From Pseudofabraea citricarpa (Eukaryota > Ascomycota > Leotiomycetes > Helotiales > Dermateaceae): 64,000 bases of DNA. The notes beneath the pieces were generated by a model. The model was not told the origin of the DNA, did not search any database, and saw nothing but the letters and a program-made list of their open reading frames with translations. A program made the position numbers and the translations under genes. The stretch lies in NCBI GenBank assembly GCA_029641185.1, contig JAPWGK010000009.1, forward strand, positions 756,501-820,500, read 5' to 3'. Position 1 is the stretch's first letter. Every line of letters begins with the position of its first letter. Below are positions 23,471 through 35,800 of the stretch, piece after piece.

Positions 23471-24076
23471 AATATTCCTATTTGCTCGGCTAGAGCAAAG
23501 GCAGTTTCAAGAGCCAGGATTCTTTAACAGAACTACGGGCTGAAGTCAGTTCTTCCCAATAACCAGACGGTTTAGACCCTACCATGCTGGCAATTCCCAA
23601 GCAGAAGAATAACAATGTTTTACTTGTTGACATGAGAGAATCGCACGTAGGATCTACGCCGAATCCTTATCTCCTGATCGAGTTTCGATGGTGGTTTTGG
23701 AATTTGTTTCTTCGAAACCAGCTGTGGTTGTCTTTCCATCGCTTAATATAGATTCCTTTCAGAGCTAGATTTCTTAATGATTGACATCTGGTAAGCTATC
23801 TAGGATATCATGAGGCAGTTAGAAGCTCGTGTCAGCTGCAAACTTTTAATATTCACCAACGTGCCCCTGTTGAATTAAGACCACGATCTTTGATATTTTT
23901 TATCTTTGGCTTGTAAATACAATTTGGACTTTGGTCTGATGATCAAGTAAGGGACTTGACACTTTTCGCTGAGTTTTGCCCATAAGCCGACTGCAAGTAT
24001 AGTAGCTCTGCCACACATCCAGAATTGCCAATTCTAAATTCACCTTGTAGATCTACGCAGGCTATCGCAACCCTTT

Positions 24077-25718
24077 TCACGCCCGCGCCTCAGAAGTCAC
24101 ATCATCCAACCCAAAAGCAAGACCGCTCCATAACCCACCAAAAAGCACAACGTAATCAATTTGGTTTGGCGGCGTCGAAGTAAGATCACGGTCCATCAGT
24201 CTCAACTCCGGTCTCTGGACTGCCGGGGCCGAGACCCTCAACTGCAGGTGTTTCTCCTGCTTCCAAATCACCACCCGGCATCCAACTGCTCTATCTCTTC
24301 GGCGATTTGCACGTCCAATGGCACCCGGTATAAGTCTCGGCCAAGCGTTGGTTTGCTCCCTTGAGAGGCGACATTTGGGGCATATATAGCTTTCTTCTGG
24401 TATGTGCTCACTCGGGGTTACGCATTCTAAGTGATGCCATGCGTAACACTCAGAACAGCACACACCCTCCATCCTCTCGCTGTTGCTCCTCTTCCCACAA
24501 CAAGGAATCGAGATGTCGAGGTGATGGATAGTCATGTTCGGAAGCTGTGGAAGGGAGGAGTAATACCAGTTCTCAACGACGAAGGATGCCTGGGCAAACG
24601 AAACGATATCATGAGGCGCGACGGCGTTGAGAGCCATCCCAAGAACCTCCGTGGGAAGGGCTATCCTTGAAACCTCTCGCGCTGCAAGATTCTTTTCTCC
24701 TTCTGATGTGAGTAAACATGTCAAGATGCGGAAACCAGCTGAGCATTCGTTTGCTGAGGAGTTGGTAACCAGAGGGAATATTGTCGAACACTTTGTCATC
24801 TTTACTGAAACTTGGACGAAGGCAATGCCGTCCAGTGATATCAATATGCAGTTCACTTCACCTTCTCTACCTTCTACGAACTCCCTCACTCGTGACACAG
24901 CGGCCGATATAGACGATGCTATCTCGAGATGCTCACAAAGAACGACGAGAGACCCATGAAACCAGTAGATTTCAGTAGGGGGACTATCCCAGCCTGGAAA
25001 GGACTCAGCGCCCAGCGGCAGTTTCGCAATGCCAGATTCAGAAGAGATTTCCAGATCCCAAGCGGCAAGACGCAAGAGCCCATGACACAGCCTACGGAAA
25101 AGGGTCGACGAAGGATATTTCCAGGTTGTATGGTCATCGATGAAGAACCGCCACTGGTAAACGAAATCCATAAACATGCGGTATTGAAGTTCGTTCAAGG
25201 AGCTCGGTTGAGCAACCACAGGCTGCCAATGCTCATACTCTTGCTCTTCCTCTGTCTGCAGCGACCCTTGTCCGCTGGATATTCCGAGGAGTGGGTTGCT
25301 TCCATTTTGCAGCAATGCGGCGAGGCTCAAGTCTGAAGGCTCGCTGATGGAGCCGAGGTCGAGGCGCCTCATGGTCAGTGTCAATTCCAGATGCTCATCC
25401 GCTTCTTCGCGGTGCCAGAACGAGACAGTCAAGCACGCCGAATCTTGGTCGAGCGTGTAGACGTAACTGAGATTCTGACGGAGCGGGAACGGGAACGGGA
25501 TGGGAACGGCTATTCCTGGCTTCGTTATGCCATCTTGAAGATTTTTTAATGTTATATACGTCGATCGATCACCGGGAGAGCTTATCCGTCCAATATTTTG
25601 GTGGATTTGATACCACTTCCCTGAGTCCAAAGGAGTGCCCGTTAAAGACGGAAAGGTATGTGGTGTTGGGAGACAACTTACCCCCTCTATGCACATTCCA
25701 AAACCCTCGAGTGACCAT
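24077..25718 (-). CDS. PHD-finger protein with F-box-like segment
   Basis: Exons 25718-25682 and 25620-24077 (61-nt intron, phase 1) give 526 residues starting MVTRGFWNVHRGGKWYQ. The long open frame continues upstream of the junction without an ATG, so this spliced start is preferred. Residues ~385-415 resemble an F-box-like segment (LPTEVLGMALNAVAPHDIVS ... WYYSSLPQLP). Just after it lies a C4HC3 PHD-type zinc finger: CC, then CCSEC, HHLEC and CPKC supply the ligands. PHD fingers usually read histone tails, though in fungal proteins of this layout the target is unknown. The N-terminal half has predicted beta structure and no known domain. A TATATAAAAG box lies upstream on the minus strand at 25863-25872. 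Confidence 0.7.
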
Positions 25719-26529
25719 GGCAGCAGAGACCCCTCGGAGAGACTTACAGGTGCAAAGGCATTCAACAGATCACAAAATACAAGAAATTAAAATTGACAAT
25801 ACATTGAAATCTTCGACAATGACGACCCTTTCCTTAATCCTACGAGCAAAAGAGTGACTTCTCTTTTATATATGCCGGGACGGAATAACAAGAAAGCCGC
25901 TCACTTGCCAAACCACATGATCTCCACCTCGACAACAAGTATACATGATCAAACCCCCAACTCATTTCTCAATGAAAACGACATTTCCCTCTCCCTCACG
26001 GCCAAAAACCCATCCAATGCTCTTATATCCTCATGCAGGAGAGATTCTAGATATGATGCTCTCCCATCTCCCACTCTTGTCACACAGAAACAGAGAAGGC
26101 AAGGAAGACGGCGAGTTCCGCACGCAAGCAAATAAGCTTATCAGCCAGGAATCACCAATGAACTTCACGCTCCCGCTATTTCTGACGTGCGGTACCTACC
26201 TATCTACTGTACTCTCTATCTATGGGTACCGAGCCGTACCTGAATCATGTACGCCCATAAGCAAGCGCGGGGTAGGTACGTATATTACACAAAACCCACC
26301 AACATCAGCAGGCATACCATACCTAGCTACCTACCTATATGGATTGAAAGGAGGAGTACAAACCGCATCTGCCAGCACACAACCCAAGAATAGCTAAATC
26401 AATCACGAACACTTCACCCACCTTTCCGGCCAGTTGCAACTGAACCAGAGAAGATAATTGGAATATCAAAAACCCAAACACCAATCTTCAAGAAATAAAG
26501 AAAGACAAGACAAGAAGAGAGAAGGCAAG
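25719..26529. promoter_or_regulatory. Divergent promoter region, PHD gene and dioxygenase
   Basis: This 0.8-kb stretch separates divergent start codons. A minus-strand TATA-like box at 25863-25872 probably serves the PHD gene. Several GGTACC and TACCTACC-like short repeats occur at 26190-26345. Open frames here show no domain. Confidence 0.5.
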
Positions 26530-26901
26530 ATGCCAACAGCAACCCCTCATCCAAAGCCCTTCCACATCCCCACGATAGACATCTCTCCCTACCTGAGCAA
26601 CCCCACAAGCCCCGAGAGCGAGAAGATCGTCGACCAAGTGCGGACGGCATGTCTCACGACAGGATTCTTCCAGCTCGTTGGACACGGGATCCCTCGCGAG
26701 CTACAGAAAAAGGTCTTCGAGGGATCAGCGGCATTCTTCTCGCTGCCGTTCGAGGAGAAGAACAAGCTAGACAAGAGCCTGTCGGTGGGTTCGAGTAATC
26801 GTGGGTACGAGGTGTTGGGGAACCAGGCGTTGCAAGAGGGCACGTTGCCTGATATGAAAGAGGTATGTGTAGGGATTCTTTGTCAACTTTTCCTTCTTAT
26901 T

Positions 26902-26955
<54 letters not shown>

Positions 26956-27713
26956 CTAGTCGTAGGGGTCTGTGTGATTTTTCTTCGTCTTTCTGTAGTT
27001 GGGGGATAATAACGGTTGCTAAAGAGATATAATATACTTAGGGGTTCTACGTCGGACAGGAAATTCCTGTTGACGATCCACGTGTGCAAGCACATGCGTT
27101 CCTGATGGGCCCCAACTTGTGGCCACCATCGAGCATGGTTCCCGAGGAGGTCTTCAAGGAACCCATGCAGGCCTACTGGCAACTAATGTTTGACCTATCT
27201 CTCAAGGTCTTGGACGTCCTCGCCGCCGGCCTTCCCTACGGAGCAGATGTGTTCAAGGAGTTCGTATCCAACGACGCGGTCGCTTCCATCAGACTGCTGC
27301 ACTACCCACCCCAGAAATCTACGTCGGGCTTGCAGCTCGGTGCTGGAGCGCATACGGATTTTGGTGCCATCACGTTGCTACTCCAGGACCACAATCCCGG
27401 CTTGCAGGTCTGGGATGCCGAGGGTGACAGATGGGTTGATGTTGAACCAAACCCCGATGCCTACGTGGTGAACGTTGGGGACATGCTTAGCATGTGGACA
27501 AGTAACCTCTACAAGAGCAGCCTGCACCGGGTGATTAATAAAAGCACCAAAGATAGGTATAGCATACCGTTCTTCTTCGATGGGAATATTGCGTGCGAGC
27601 TTTGGCCCTTGGATGGATCCAAGATTGAAGGTGACGTGTTGACAGTGGAAGGCCATATGAAAGAACGCTTCACCACCACATATGGCAGAGCAAAGCAGAC
27701 GGGGGTAGCTTGA
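26530..27713 (+). CDS. 2-oxoglutarate/Fe(II) dioxygenase, isopenicillin-N-synthase-like
   Basis: Exons 26530-26862 and 27042-27713 (179-nt intron) give 334 residues. The N-terminal domain (IPTIDISPYL ... ACLTTGFFQLVGHGIP) is the DIOX_N fold. The catalytic core has the iron ligands HTD (GAHTDFGAITLLLQD) and a distal histidine (SLHRVIN), and the 2-oxoglutarate-binding R-x-S (DRYSIPFFFDGN). Members of this family hydroxylate or desaturate small molecules, and some act in secondary metabolism. No biosynthetic cluster surrounds this one, so the substrate is unknown. The intron contains a GT microsatellite. The divergent neighbour is the PHD-finger gene. Confidence 0.88.
26908..26953 (+). repeat. 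(GT)n microsatellite inside an intron
   Basis: About 22 GT units lie within the dioxygenase intron, between the donor at 26863 and the acceptor at 27041. Length changes here would alter intron size but not the protein. Confidence 0.9.
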
Positions 27714-30700
27714 GAAGGAAATATGTACGTTCTTACTTGTATAATTAAGAGCAGCGGGGCTCGGCCCTGGGAAAGTAGCTTTCAGGCCGAAGAGGCTCGA
27801 CATCTTTGGCGTCAAAGAACTTGCATATAAGCTTACTAGACTTTGGACTCCTTGCAGCCGTTGAAAAGGGAACAAAGCAAGGGAGTGATGACAAGCTAAG
27901 CGAGAGAAAGGGGAGTAGTGGAATAATATAAAGTCATAATGGCAGACCCTTGGCCTTATCACCTGACGTTCTGGTAGCGGAAACGCTGTTCCGCTGTCCC
28001 TGACGGGAAAACAAAATAAACAAACACGCGACCGACGACCCAAACAACGCCCAACTTTGGGCTTCCTGGGTCTAGCCTCTCCCGACTGCACACATAGGGG
28101 GAAAGTCAAATAGAGAGAGAGGAAAAGGCTCCGGTCGGCATTGTGCTCCAATGTGCACACTGCACACTGCACAGGAACCGTCCCTCCTACTTATCACTTT
28201 CCTGCTATTATTGATCCGGGCAGCCATCTGAAATTGAAATTGAAATTGTTGCCAGCACAGCAGAGTCGCAGCGTGGGGAGGCCGGATGCAGCAGGTAATT
28301 TCGGTGCTGACTACCTACGTATTGCGTCAAATCTAAATATATGGTTCAGCGTGCAGGAGCCCCTCAAGGCTCCTTGCGCCGGGGAACAAAACAATGCTGG
28401 GCGGGCACAAGGCTCAAGGGCTTTCCTCCTCCATTGGTCGCTAACTCCGCCTTTCGATTGTTTTGTTGTCGTCTTGTTTTTTTTTTCTTTCTTTTTTTTC
28501 GAGACATGTCGGACGTCGGGACTTTTTCGAGCTTCCTTTAATTTCTGCCCTCATCTTAACTTTCGCCAGTCTGTGCTCTTCTGGGGCTTGGGAGGGAGAG
28601 CCAAAGTGTAGGTTTTATACTTAGCACTTAGCTTTAGCACCGTACGAAGTAGGCGGTCAACAGTATCTTTTGGCGAGCGCATTATTATCAATTGGCGAGG
28701 CTAAGGCCGCAGGCGAAATTGTCACCACCTCGATACGACGACAACAACAACGCGTATCTCGAACCCTCTTCCCAAAGTCCCGATTCGACCATCACCCCTC
28801 ATTTGACAGTGCCAGAACTGACGCGATTTCAGCCAATGCCAGCAAGCACACCCCCCCAGCCCAGGTTAGCCACCAAGATCTGTGCTTGAAATCTTTTAAC
28901 TGATCGGATTATAGGCGCACCATGCAAGGTAAATCATATCCTGGACCCCTGGCACCGATCATACCAGGCTACACACACCGAAAACCTGATTATTGGGGAA
29001 CAGCACGCAACGCCCCCTCTTTTCCGGCCTGGGAGGCGAAAGGGGAAATTCCAGAGTGTTTACTGTACTTGCCTGTGCCAGCTTCTGGAACGATGGCGTT
29101 GCAGGTCGCACGCACGCAGAGGTAAGAGGAGCTCTCGATATCTGAGAGAATCTACACATGAATTGTGAGCTGTCAAGCCCAACGCTGACCCAGCCATTCG
29201 GGTGCGAGAGAAAAACAAGACCGATGGTGGATCTGGCGGCGGCCGTGGGTTGTGAGAAGATGTCTCTCCATAGAGTCCATAGGCGCTACGTCACATTTAA
29301 GGGCTCCTGAAAGGCTCCTCTTTTGCCTTTTGTAGACATCTCAACAGCGTACGGAGATTTATCTGGCGTCCAAGCACAACGCCTCCCTCCCCCGCCGATC
29401 CAGGTGAGAAGAGCAGGCAGGTCTGAGCGAATGCGAAGTTTCCAGCGAGATTCGAATCGAACATGCAGCTGTGCCGTTGCTTTTCCTCGGTAGTAGTGTA
29501 TCATTGCACAGTACCAGAGATCTTCCTCACATGTGTTGGTGAGCTCGGTTTGCAAAGTACTTCATCTGTTCGTGGGAGGGGTGCTAGCCGCCAACCCTCG
29601 TGGGTTCAGCAGCACGGCTTGTAGACGTGGTGCCAGATAATGTCAATAGTTGGAGGCAGAGGCTGGTAGCTGACGTGAAAATGTGACTCTACTCCCAATG
29701 CAGCGATCCAGCTGCGATGATGCTGTGAGTATATGCAGCCAGGACAAGGAAAACGACATTGTTGCTCAGCATCGCAGCCTCATCGGCCACTGATTGGGCC
29801 TCCAAGACACGCGAGTCGCCCCAGGAGGAGTTGCCTTTTTCAGGCTCAGACGGCACAGAAAGCAACAACATAAGCAGGTACGGAGACCACCATGTTTTCG
29901 TTTGACGAGCAGCAAGCCCCTCATGTTTGGACGGGCAGCACGGCAAATGCAAATAATGGGATGGGGTCGACTGCGAGTCGACGTCGACAAGCCTGCGAGA
30001 AAGAAAGTCTGGCATACGGTACGGGACCTGACAACAGTCGTCCAATACGGTGTAACGGTGGCACGATCTCTCGTTAAGCTTTGCAGAATAGAGGGGTCCA
30101 AAGCCCACGCAGCGTCAGTGCGGGATCTAACGTAGACTCTTAGTCGCCTCTAACGTGGATGCCATCGTCGCTTTTGGATCCAGTTGATACTTGGGAGCTT
30201 AGCACCACGATCCGGCTATCTTGGGCGGTCGAGAGTGGACTCGGTGGATTCAGTGGAGAGTGGTGACCAAAGAGTCCACCGGCTACACGCCTTCGCTATA
30301 GCGAACAATGCTGCATTGTGATGATACTTCTGGCGGTGGTGTAACTTTTCGCTACTGCAAGATCAGCAGCAAGACTACCGCACGTCGTTGTCGGTTGAGA
30401 AGAATGGAAATCTGCTTTGGGAGAGAGTAGCGATCGTCTGGCTTCTGGCTTCTGGCTTCTGGCCGCTGGCCTCTGACTTCTCGGCCTCGTTCTGACACAG
30501 ATGAGCATGGTGGCTTCCGTCCTCGGGCCAGCAGAGCATCAGCAACAACAATGCCGTCGTCCAACCATGCATTAATTCTAGGCGTTATCAACTGTCACTC
30601 ACTCGGGAAAATAAATGGCTCACAGTCAAGCCGCCGTCGGGAGGAAACAACTGAAACCGCGTCAGGAAGCAAGCATGAGATGCAGAGTCTGTACGATCAA

Positions 30701-32896
30701 TCACGTCCGCAATCTACGTACCGCGAAACACATAACCAGCATGCTTTCCAAACATTGGATTTGGCTGGGATCGCTGGCCATCGGATACGTGAATGATGCT
30801 GGGAACAGGCGACCAGGTCTGGGTGCTGAGGCTGGCGGATCCCGTCCAGTACAGTACGGTACAGCGGTACAGTACATGGTCCTGTACCGCAAAAGAAAGC
30901 AACACACACACACACACACACACACACACATCCAGCAGCCCGGCCGTGGTCGTACGTCTTTTCTGTTGAGTCTATCGAAGACAGACGCCCGCGGCCAGCC
31001 ATCAACAGAGTGATGAACTGACTATAGGTATTTAGTTATTGACTGCCGCTCTTTTGGCTCTGCTTTAGAATGGTGATACGGTGACACAGGTGAGTAATGA
31101 TGATTGATGGATGAGCGACGAGAGTACGAGCGTTTATGGTCATGACAAGCGGGCCGGTAGGTAGCAAGCCTGAGGCGCGGAGGGTGGAGGGTGGAGGGTG
31201 GAGAATAGAGCATGGCGTGGATTCGGCGTGGAAGGGGAAGCTCATTAGACTTTTTGGCAGCAGCCATTGGCGAGTAGGAACTGGAGGTTGGTAGTGGTAG
31301 TGGTGGTAGTGGTGGTGGTGGTGGTCGAGGTGTGTAAGGTGGTGGTACTGACTGTGTTGGTGGAGGTGGGCACTGGCACTGGCACTGGCACTGGGCAGTC
31401 ATCGTTGGAGTGAAGTGAAGGTGGTGTGCAGTGTGCAGTGTGCAGCGTGCAGCGTGCACAGTGTGCACTATGCCTGAAGCTGCTAGGGGCTCCATGCCTT
31501 GTTTACGGATCTTCAGCGGAGGGATTCACCACTGGCCAGCCCGTTTCAAGGCTCAGACGCTGCGCTCTCTCGCCTTCAGCCTCGGTGCAGCTCAGCGTGT
31601 ACGAGTCTTGTTGTTTGTTGTTGTTATTATTGTTTTGATGCCCCGTGTGACTGGCTCACGGGCGGTGCAGCGCAGCATCAACGGCTGCTGGCACTGGGGA
31701 CTCAGTAGAGATGGCTGGCTGGACAATGGGACAATCGCATTACTGTACCCATAGCCATCTATCTAGGTATCTATCATACTGCAGTTGCAGAATCTGGTGA
31801 TGGTCCGGTAATAATAATAATAACGAGCTATGTAATGTGAAATTTGGCACATACATACTCCGTACGGTACGAAGGACGCTCAGCGACAGGTCCAGCACGA
31901 CAGGGCGCCCAAGAACCCTGAAAGACCCCATCTTTCCTCTCCATCCTTTCCTTCTTCGGGCGCCCTGGTCGGCCTCTGCTGCCCACTGTCCAGTGTCTGT
32001 CCAGTGTCCTCCACTGCCCAGTGCCCACTGCCTACTTCCCACTAAAAAGCATTCAGGACCAAGTGCCTGTCCTCCCCCCCCCAAGGCCCCTACGGAACAG
32101 CCCCTACCAGCCCCTACCAGCCCCTACAGCCCCTACACCCACCTCCCCCCTCCCCTCCCCCTCCCCTCCAAGTGCCCAGGCCGCCGCGCTCTAGCTTTCT
32201 GGGCTCGTGGGCGAAGACAGGGTTGTCCCCAGTGCAGTCAGCCTCTAAGCGCGTCAACTGCACTTTCAGGTTCTGAGCTTGCTCACTTGTGGGCCTCTGG
32301 TCCTGTGGTCGCTAAAACCCGGAATTCATTCTAGGCGAGAACTTACCCATCGTGCCCATCTCCACCAAATCTCCAATCTCCAGCTGCCTCCCATCTGCTA
32401 TCCTACTCCCCCCCCCCAAATCTCTTCTCAATTCCCCCATCTGCACGCCGTCGACCGACCGAGCATCCATTCTTTTATCCTTTTACCCCCCCCTCATCAC
32501 CCATCTTTCGACCTGGCCGTCGTCGAAACACGAAAGACAAAAAAAAAGGAGCTCTTGTTTACCTTCCGTCATCAGGCCTTGCACCCATTCCTATCCTCCC
32601 GCCTCGAAACCTCCCGAAGCAACTGGTAATGGATTCCATTCGACAACACTCATGAGTTCCTCGACGACCACGACTATTCCCCCGGTGTTTTCTTTCTCAG
32701 TCGGTCGGCGTGTGAGAGGAGATTCCTCACCATGAAAACAGTGCCCAGCGTGAGTGCTCTCTGCAACTTAAGATTAAAGGATTATGCATAATCCTCGGTC
32801 AATACTTTGCTTTCTTTTGCGTCCAGATCAACACCCAGCGTGTTTCTGCGACCCTTCCTTTTGTTTCCCCGACCTTTGCTGCACCCAACTGCGCGT
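27714..32896. other. Long low-complexity intergenic region
   Basis: Over 5 kb without a gene I can support. It includes a T-rich run at 28478-28500, repeated GGCTTCTGGCTTCT units at 30440-30465, a CA repeat, GGTGGTGGTAGTGG and CACTGG repeats at 31290-31395, GTGCAGTGTGCA repeats at 31425-31470, and C-rich CCCCTACCAG repeats at 32090-32170. A coding-like stretch at 28690-28870 (PPRYDDNNNAYLEPSSQSPD) is followed by intron-like signals but cannot be extended. The last several hundred bases are the pyrimidine-rich leader of the next gene. That leader has an upstream ATG at 32732 whose frame overlaps the main start. Confidence 0.5.
30902..30930 (+). repeat. (CA)n microsatellite
   Basis: About 14 CA units in intergenic DNA. 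Confidence 0.9.
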
Positions 32897-35800
32897 ATGC
32901 TGACTCTCTCGCAGCTTGTTGCTACGAGCACGGTGGGCATTGCGGCAGCAGGATTGGCATTGGGAAAGCCAGAACGATCAACACTGCGCAGACCCTCGTC
33001 CAAGAAGAGAAAGGCCACGGATATCGATAATAAACCTAATCAGAGCTCGAATTCCCCGGCCTCCCGGCCAGCCACCTCGTCGACGGCCATCACTCCCGAC
33101 AGACCAGCTGGGTCGGCGTATGGGTCGTCGTCGGCCAGTGGACCTTCCGTTGGCGTCCCTCGGGTTTCGAGCACCATATTCGAGGACCAGGCGAGTGGTC
33201 CTACGAGGAGGGTTTCGGCTGCCCGACGCGAAGAACTGTCACCGCCTCAAGAATACGTAGCGGACGAGGCACGAGAGTCAGTCTCGTCGAGAGGGTCCTG
33301 GATGAGGCGACTGTCGACGATACAGCTCTCGCAGAATAATAGTCCGCGGTCGAGTCTTGGGCCGGATTCGCCATCCTTCTCCAACAGCTCTGCGGCGCCG
33401 ATATTGTCCAACGACGGAAGTAGTCCTGCACCTTTACCACCTAATAAACTTGTCAAGAGGACGACTTCCGGGAAAACAAACGGCGGGGCTAGAGCACGAA
33501 GCGGGACGAGCCCACAGTTACCCACACTCCGAAGGCCGGCTACCAGTCATCAACGGTCTTTTACTCTACAACAACAGCTCAAGCGTGAAAATTTGGCCAA
33601 CACCAAGGATCAAGCTTTTCAAGAACCTCCGAGTCAGATAGCACAAGAGAACTCGTTTGGCAAAACGAAGAATGGGCTAGATGTCAGCAATGCATGGAGA
33701 CCATTTTTTGAGGCCCGTCCCACGAAACTCTCTAAAGAGCGTACATCAGGACGGTCAAGTGATAGTAACCTGCAGAATTCACATTCAACCTCCAAGAGGG
33801 TTGTTCCTGATGAACTGGTCAGACCAACGTTGATACATCCGGCCATGATCACAATGTCAAAATCTGCTATTGAAAGCTACTATAACGAGGAAAGCCTTCC
33901 ACTCGAGGAGGAGGTAGAGGATGACACAGATGACGTTGTAGAGGAAACAGTTCTCCCCACTACAGAAGCTGTAGAGCCACAGAAGCGAATACGACGGTCA
34001 TTGTCGATAAATTTCAGCTCGCCCAGTTCGTGGATAGCAAGGTCAGGCAGCTTGCGGGGAAACAAGCGGAACACAGATGTCAAAACTGGTACTGGCGGTA
34101 AGCGTTACTCTTCTGCTCCAGTGTCGACTATTCCCGGGCGAGATATAGCTTCAGCACACACCCATGATACCAATGGACACCGAGCTATTCTAGATCCAGC
34201 AGTCTTTCAAAAACAAGCTCAGGCGCCTCTGGTAGCTACTGATCCTAACGATCCATTCTCCCTAACAAGTATCCAGACAAGAAGTCGAAATAGCTCTTCT
34301 CCATTACCTCCGCTTTCGAGATTATCTAGTTTCAATGTAGATTTAGCTCGTCTAGGCCTGTCGTCGTCTTCTTCTTCAGCTCCTCGCTCCCCGAACTTGC
34401 ACATCAACACCACAGCAGCATCTTTCTCTTCTGGACGGATGTCTCCTTCCTCAGCTTCATATTTTACTTCTCTTAATGTCAAAGGTCCCCGGACCTCAGA
34501 ACTTACGGATCGGGCATCGACACTAATCGGATCAGATAATGATGGGAGGGGCCTCTCTGGTGATGAGGATGACACCGATTTTCAGAGTGAAACCGTATAT
34601 GATTCTCTGCGGACAGCAACCACTGGAAGCATGCGTTCTCACAACACTCCACTGGAATCTATGTTTGATGAATCTCCCCCAAGTGTTGGTGGACACTCCA
34701 AGAAGAGACTTTCGATTCACGAAATGTTAGGTAACGGCTCTTTTGGAGAAGGGAACAAGATTGTGGAGGAAGATGAGGGAATGCCAACACCAGTGAAAGG
34801 AAATCGATCTCGGACTTCACACGAGGAAGGCTTTCAAACACCAGTTCACAAACCTGCCGATGCCGAAGAACCCTTCCCGTCGTCTCCACCCAACTTTTGC
34901 CTGGCAAGTAAGGACTTCAATGGGCTGTCGCTTGACGATGGTCCAGAGGAGGAAGAGGATTGGAACAAGGATGACGAGAATGCAGAATTTGGAAGTCCAT
35001 TATCACCTCCGTCACACCCATCAAGCTCAATCAACTCACGCCGGGTAGATGCAAGCTTTCGTGCTGCTCTAGCAGAAGTTACTCACACCAACTCACCAAA
35101 TGGCAAATCCAATCCACAAGCCGAGCGACCGAGGAGCAATCTGTTTGACTGGTCCGAGCCATCAACAATTGAGAAGTCAGACTTTTTGGGAAATTCTCCA
35201 AGGCCAAGCACAGCCTATGCCAAGCACATCTTAGATGGAAGAGGTGGACGAGCGGTGGGCCGTAGAGGACCGACTGCACTACACATAAGAAGCCAGAGCG
35301 TTCCGGTAGTCCCTGATCTAGCGAACCAGCGTGAGACAACAAAAGTGACGCAGAAGTTTGGAACCTGGGGTCTAGGTGCGAAGGGCGTCAGTGAAGATTG
35401 GGATGGGGATTTCGAATTTGAGAGTGCCGAGAGCGACGACGCAGACGATGGAGACAGTAAGATGGAAAATAGTGGAATGTTTGTGCCACCGGCCATTCAA
35501 GCAAGCCAAGCAAGTGTCGTGGGCCACGTGGGACAAATCCGAGAAGTTTGCCTGCTTGTGGAGGATTTGAAGAGGCTTCGGATACTCGGCCGTGAAAAGA
35601 ACCTCTTGAACGGAACATCGGCACCATTGTGGAAAGAGGCTGAGGGTATTATTGCTCTTGCAGTTCCAGATGAGGAGGATCTAGCTCTATCTCCGCCTCA
35701 ATCTCCATTGCCTAAGGATTTGGATGGAGAATCGATCGATGCAAAGTACACGGATCATGGACTTGACGAGTCCGAAGTATCACAGGCAGACGAACCTTTT

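Larger units (their letters stand above)
18011..24076. other. Gene-poor, decayed region
   Basis: Six kilobases with many short broken frames, lower G+C than the neighbours and no intact gene that I can support. Two recognisable relics are listed separately: a kinase fragment and a NACHT fragment. Two abutting minus-strand frames, 20294-19995 and 19998-19693, look protein-like (e.g. NIGEVVQILEITPLSENEQ) but match nothing I know. Frames at 18473-18860 and 21498-21819 are also unassigned. Confidence 0.6.

Noticed and set aside
27378..28172. Minus-strand 264-codon frame over the dioxygenase 3' end
   Set aside because: Overlaps a convincing dioxygenase exon, has no domain and is rich in low-complexity leucine and serine.
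28670..29125. Possible two-exon gene with proline-rich start
   Set aside because: A short intron can be drawn, but there is no ATG, no domain and the second part has no protein character.
29400..29530. tRNA-like TTCGATTCGAATC on the minus strand
   Set aside because: No matching A box at proper distance and no acceptor stem could be paired.
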